Positions 59,686 to 64,000 of a DNA stretch of 64,000 bases are shown in pieces. Below the pieces are notes generated by a model. It had not been told where the DNA came from. It saw only the letters and a program-made list of their open reading frames with translations, and did no database searches. Position numbers and translations under genes: made by a program. Numbering within the stretch: position 1 is the stretch's first letter; every line of letters starts with the position of its first letter. This stretch comes from Monilinia fructicola (taxonomy: Eukaryota > Ascomycota > Leotiomycetes > Helotiales > Sclerotiniaceae): the NCBI GenBank assembly GCA_008692225.1, contig VICG01000012.1, positions 1,736,001 to 1,800,000 of the forward strand, in the 5' to 3' direction.

Positions 59686-62600
59686 GGTTGAGCTTGTGGG
59701 AGGACATATGGGAAATACATAAAAGGGTTGGGTAGTGACTTGCAGAAAATAAAGAAATTAAGGCGCATTCAAAGGGGATACAATGCGTTGGTTCATTTAT
59801 GCGAGAACAAACACAATGGCGGCGGCCACAGCTATCAATCTACACAATGCGCAGATTACAAAGGTAGACAGGTCTTAAGAGGTATCTTAGATTATACTAG
59901 GAAATACAGTGTGTCTTCAAATTGCTTTGGTCTGTATTGTACTTTGTTGTTGCTGTTACTCCATCGAGTAGTTTTGTGAGATGATTTGTGCACAGCACAC
60001 AATGCCATGACTGATGCTGCATGTATGATGATCAAGAGCTTCAGAAGTCATCGGGGCTATCGGCAGGGTCGGCTATATGTGTCTGCACGCTACGTCGCAA
60101 GTCCACCAGTGGATATCCTCACAGCGGGATGCCGACGCCTTCGGAGATTGGCCTTCTACCGTCTAGTGTGTACTCTCTCTGGATTGCATGCGATGGATGG
60201 CATGCATACTTACGGACTTGGGCGTGGGTCTCCATCTGGTGGATTCTGGAAGTCGCGGCATGGTCTGGAAGGTTGTGAGGCTAGGGCTGGCTGGCTGGCT
60301 GGATGGATGGATGGATGGAGGGTGGGGCTGTGACGGGTGGGAGGCTACTGTATTGTAGCGTGTGGGCTTGGGAAGGTAGGGCGAGAGGGTAGGGCGGGAT
60401 GGGTGGGTGGAAGGCTGGATGGGGAGATCTGGAAACGGTAGGAGTTAGATCGTGGTGAGCAGGGGGAAGTGGTGAGGATGGCGGGTTGCGTGATCGTATG
60501 GTTGTATTGTTTATGGGGGTGAGACTGGAATTAGCTGGCTTGCTGGCTGGCTGGCTGGTTGGCTGGTTGGCTGGCTGGCTGAACAATGAAGAATGGGGAT
60601 GCTTGGTTCGTGAATAGCACTCGACTGGAGGTACAGGAGATTGGACGGGCGAGTAGGAAAGAAAGGTTATGGATGGAGGAGTGATCACTGATGAGTGATA
60701 GATCGGTGACTTGATAATGTCCGGGTGCAACGCTGTGTACTTCTACATGCATCTAAAGAGGGCTGCTGGTAGATCTACATGCACATGGAAATGGAGATAA
60801 TCGCTTCCTTTTTCCATTGGCCGGGGAGCAGCGTTCGGGCTGACGGGCGCTGGACTTATGCAATTCATAAGGAGTGGTGGAGTGGGGACGGGTATGGGTG
60901 GGTGAGGGGTTGTCGGTGATCTCGCGATCTGTTGATGGGCAGTGACACTGTGTATTATGGGTATATGGCCAGATAGGTGGATCTAGTGTATGCATATGCA
61001 CAGTGGGCATGTGGATGTGAGAGGTAATAGGTTGGGATTGGATAGAAGGTTCAATCCAATTTTATCTGGTAATTGTGATGAGGGTTCGTGCGGATGATGG
61101 ATGATGTGATGTCCAAATGGAACGAGGCATGGTTAATATGTAAGAGGGAATAGATCTGGAATTAGTTGAACACTAGGTGCATCTTGATGGTGAGGACTGA
61201 GTGTAATGGGATACTAATTATGTGGTCTACGAGTGGTTCTTGTCATGTTAGGTTTACTATGTATGCTGTGGTAGGTTTCCGGGTACTGGTTTCTTATTAT
61301 GCCCTGTTCTTCATGAAAAGGGGGGAGATAGCGTTGAAATATGACGAGGAGTGGAAGGGCTATTGATAGGAAGCAGGAATGATTTTAGAGGTTGGGCGAG
61401 AAGATATATTGTGATATGCTTGCCTGAAAGATGGCAGTGTTACAGGAAACTATTGATTCATGTTAAGGTTAGTTGTAACTGTACATACATATTCATGTTC
61501 TAGGTTTGACGGGTTGAGGGAGAAGGAGGGCCATCTAATGGCCATACAGGAAGAATTAGCTCATCAATCAACAATGTGAGAGTTGATGATGCTCTCTTAA
61601 TACCATGCAGTGTTCGTGTTTAAGCCTGCTCTCCAAACAGGATCTCACATATAGATTGCTAGATTAGTAACGAATTCTGAATACAAATTAACGCAAGTTC
61701 CAGATCGTGGGGCCAACAACATTACCAACCTACCTGCTCCCTCATCAGACCGTCAGGAGTCAGGACTTCGTGACTTGGAATTTTCATCGTGGAGGCTCAG
61801 TAAGATCTCAGGGGTCTCGATTCGTCAAATATCACCCACCACTCATATCTTTTTTCCCCAACAGTCGAAAACCAGGAATATTAAGCGATAACCTGAAACC
61901 CCAGTCGTTCTGTAGTAGATTAACCTCGAGGGGAGAATTTACGCTTGGGTCGCTTTTTGGTGGGGTAGATTACCAAGAAGACGATGTATGAGTGGATGGA
62001 TGCCAGATGGTGGCGTGAATAAATATTGTGCTTTTTTTGGGAGGCGACAGGAAGGAGATTCGACCGTGATGAAGGCTGCAAGTGATTGGTTGACGCGTAT
62101 AAAGTCGTATGGATGGTTGCCAAAGGCTGCCACTGGCTGGGAGATTGGATGCACCGATGGAAGAGACCTTGTTGATAGATAGACTTGGATTTTGAGATCT
62201 TGGGGACGAAGGGGAGATGGGAAGAGATGTCCCGGTGCTGGATATGGTAGGGCAGCTCGGCATCCTGCAGAGCAAGAAATCGAAATCGATCTGGGATGAT
62301 TGAGTGCAGCTTGAGGTTGTACTGTATGGCAGGGAAGTAGTAGGGAAGTAGTAGGGTAACAGGAAGGTAGCGGTCGGGTAGCGATAGGGTTAGTGTATTG
62401 TACTTCTTTGATTGATATAGACGATACAGTAGAACGGTGGGTAGAAATGAAAGTATCTATTTTTTGAAATGCGGATTTCGGAGTATATTTCGAACTTTGA
62501 TGGATGAGGGAGGTCTCGTTAATGAAATTGATTCTAATTAGGTTCATCGGGAGGTTTGTCTAGACTCACTTCTACCGACAGATTATAGAATGACTCGCCG

Positions 62601-64000
62601 TAGTTGCCGTTGTACGGGAACTGGACTTGGGAAGTTTGTAGCGAAAGATTATGGTAAAGTTGAACTTAAACTTGAATTATATAAAGTAGATTTGGATTTA
62701 TTTCTATATATCGTTAGGTTGGACGTTAAATGATAAAACGTCAATTGATTCATATTAATTTGAAATCGTTTACTATTCGCTACTAGCCCGCTACTACTCC
62801 GTACTGTACTGTACTGTATTCAATGGAGCAATCGTGGATTAGCTACCGTTTGCTTGTATCTTTGGTTCATATCATCATGTATATCTATTTATATAGAAGT
62901 AAAATCATACAGTAGCAGTACTGTAGCATAGTTGCAATCTATAATGGATGGTACGATTTTCAATTTATTCTTTTAACCCCTTGAAAGTTACCATACATAC
63001 GGAGTATACCGTACTTTTCCGAGATCTCCCAAGAAATGAAGGGTGAGGTAGTAGATCTTTCACCGGTAGTAAGGTTACTAAGGTATAATAAGCTGATCGC
63101 ATTTGGAGAATACACCCATGTATTATGCAGAAAGGTCTAATTTACCCATGGCTTTGCATATACAGAGTAGAGGACCTAGGTAGTAATCACAGCACAGCAC
63201 AGTGCTTGTGCATTTCCATGCAGCAACCATAGCAAGCCATCATCTCATCATCTCACCACCTACTGGGGAGGGAGTAACATCACTACTATTGAACAGCAGC
63301 AAGAGCAAGAGCAACAGCAACAGCAACAGCAAGAGCAAGAGCAAGAGCAACAGCAACAGCAACAGCAAGAGCAAGAGCAAGAGCAAGAGCAAGAGCAAGA
63401 GCAAGAGCAAGAGCAAGAGCAAGAGCAAGAGCAAAGCAAAAGCAAAAGCAAGAGCAACAGCAACAGCAACAGCAACAACAACAACAGCAATAGCAACAGC
63501 AACAGCAATAGCAACAGCAACAGCAATAGCAACAGCAACAGCAACAGCAACAGCAATAGCAACAGCAACAGCAACATCCCCGATTATCAATCCTCATCCC
63601 AATAGTCATGATGATTGGTTCTTCTACTGCAATGTTGCTTGCCGGTTGAACCGTCCGTCGAGACCCCCCGGATGACAAACATTTTCAAACCTCGGATTCG
63701 GTACTTGCTTAACCTAACGGTAAGTTAGTTGTCTTAGAAGTTAGAAGTTGGTCTCTACTCTCAACTAGACGTCGCACGATATGTAAACAAGAGTTCATAA
63801 CAGCAATTAGCTTCGTTGGATTTCCGCCTTGCCATGCTGTTAAAGTTCTCCTTGCTAAACTTCTTAAATAGGATGTCGTGTTGTATCGTATTTTGACTGC
63901 ACAATATTATTGTACACTCCGTACTCCCTCCCTCTTTCCTTGCAATTTCATTATTTTCCGCACGGCAATTCCCTTGAGAAACTTAATCCATCCATGGATC
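59686..64000. other. Right-end intergenic region with repeats
   Basis: 4.3 kb with no supported gene. GGCTGGCT/GGATGGAT repeats lie at 60,286-60,320 and a GGCTGGCTG array at 60,535-60,582. TACTCCGTA followed by (GTACT)n is at 62,795-62,820, TACGGAGTA at 62,998-63,006 and an AGCAAC/AGCAAG array at 63,290-63,575. Minus-strand frames at 60,281-60,730 and 61,939-62,547 are Ser/Pro/His-rich without a recognised domain. Confidence 0.6.
63290..63575. repeat. AGCAAC / AGCAAG hexanucleotide array
   Basis: About 47 hexamers: first mixed, then mainly AGCAAG (63,360-63,440), then mainly AGCAAC with AGCAAT every third or fourth unit. Every frame is open and reads as Ser-Lys/Ser-Asn, poly-Ala/Val, poly-Leu or poly-Cys; none is a gene. 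Confidence 0.95.

Noticed and set aside
60281..60730. Ser/Pro-rich 149-codon minus-strand frame
   Set aside because: Composition follows GGCTGGCT/GGATGGAT repeats; no splice signals or recognised domain.
63202..63678. Long frames of poly-Leu, poly-Cys and Ser-Lys repeats on both strands
   Set aside because: Produced solely by the AGCAAC/AGCAAG array.

Overview
The window looks like nuclear DNA of a filamentous ascomycete (Pezizomycotina). Genes carry short introns of about 45-60 bp with GTATGT/GTAAGT-type donors. Intergenic DNA is long and rich in microsatellites. There is a dispersed-type 5S rRNA gene, and the circadian gene frequency (frq) is present, which is specific to filamentous fungi. 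A helotialean (Leotiomycetes) source is a guess from the flavour of the frq and GH93 proteins and is not demonstrated.

Layout. 1-131: first exon of a minus-strand gene running off the left edge, possibly an Ariadne-type E3. 2.05-7.2 kb: a graveyard of secondary-metabolism-type genes, with a decayed FAD monooxygenase (+) and two decayed cytochrome P450s (-). 7.7-9.0 kb: secreted GH93 exo-arabinanase (-). 10.1-11.2 kb: mitochondrial peroxiredoxin (+), convergent with frq (-, 12.2-15.2 kb). 18.4-19.0 kb: GNAT acetyltransferase (-). 22.4-24.0 kb: trehalose-6-phosphate synthase (+). 25.2-27.6 kb: AP-1 beta-adaptin (-). 28.8-30.6 kb: BolA (-) and NIF3 (+), divergent. 30.7-31.6 kb: VPS51 (-). 32.7-34.6 kb: secreted type-B carboxylesterase (+). 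36.6 kb: 5S rRNA (+). 37.7-38.5 kb: unknown GC-rich gene (-). 39.7-41.9 kb: eIF3e (-) and mitochondrial ribosomal protein mL49 (+), sharing a 240 bp divergent promoter. 42.2-45.3 kb: SWI1/ARID chromatin remodeller (-). 50.5-51.8 kb: EVE-domain protein (+). 53.6-53.8 kb: a strongly structured non-coding element. 55.4-59.7 kb: exportin-5/Msn5 karyopherin (+). The remaining DNA is low-complexity intergenic sequence.

The genes are mostly unlinked housekeeping functions; there is no operon-like logic. Two cross-cutting observations matter. First, many conserved genes (frq, TPS1, AP-1 beta, eIF3e, mL49, SWI1, peroxiredoxin, exportin) are interrupted by single-base insertions or deletions, often in homopolymers, while the encoded residues remain conserved. 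This looks like uncorrected sequencing or assembly error rather than gene death. In contrast, the monooxygenase and P450 relics carry substitutions, stops and loss of the heme cysteine, and are real pseudogenes. Second, the intergenic DNA carries ten exact copies of the nonamer TACGGAGTA, plus recurrent TACCTAGGTA palindromes and GTACT pentamers.

The best candidate for something undescribed is the multi-stem element at 53,614-53,828. It has a 15 bp outer helix enclosing two perfect hairpins, followed by an 8 bp perfect hairpin and a further C-rich/G-rich helix.
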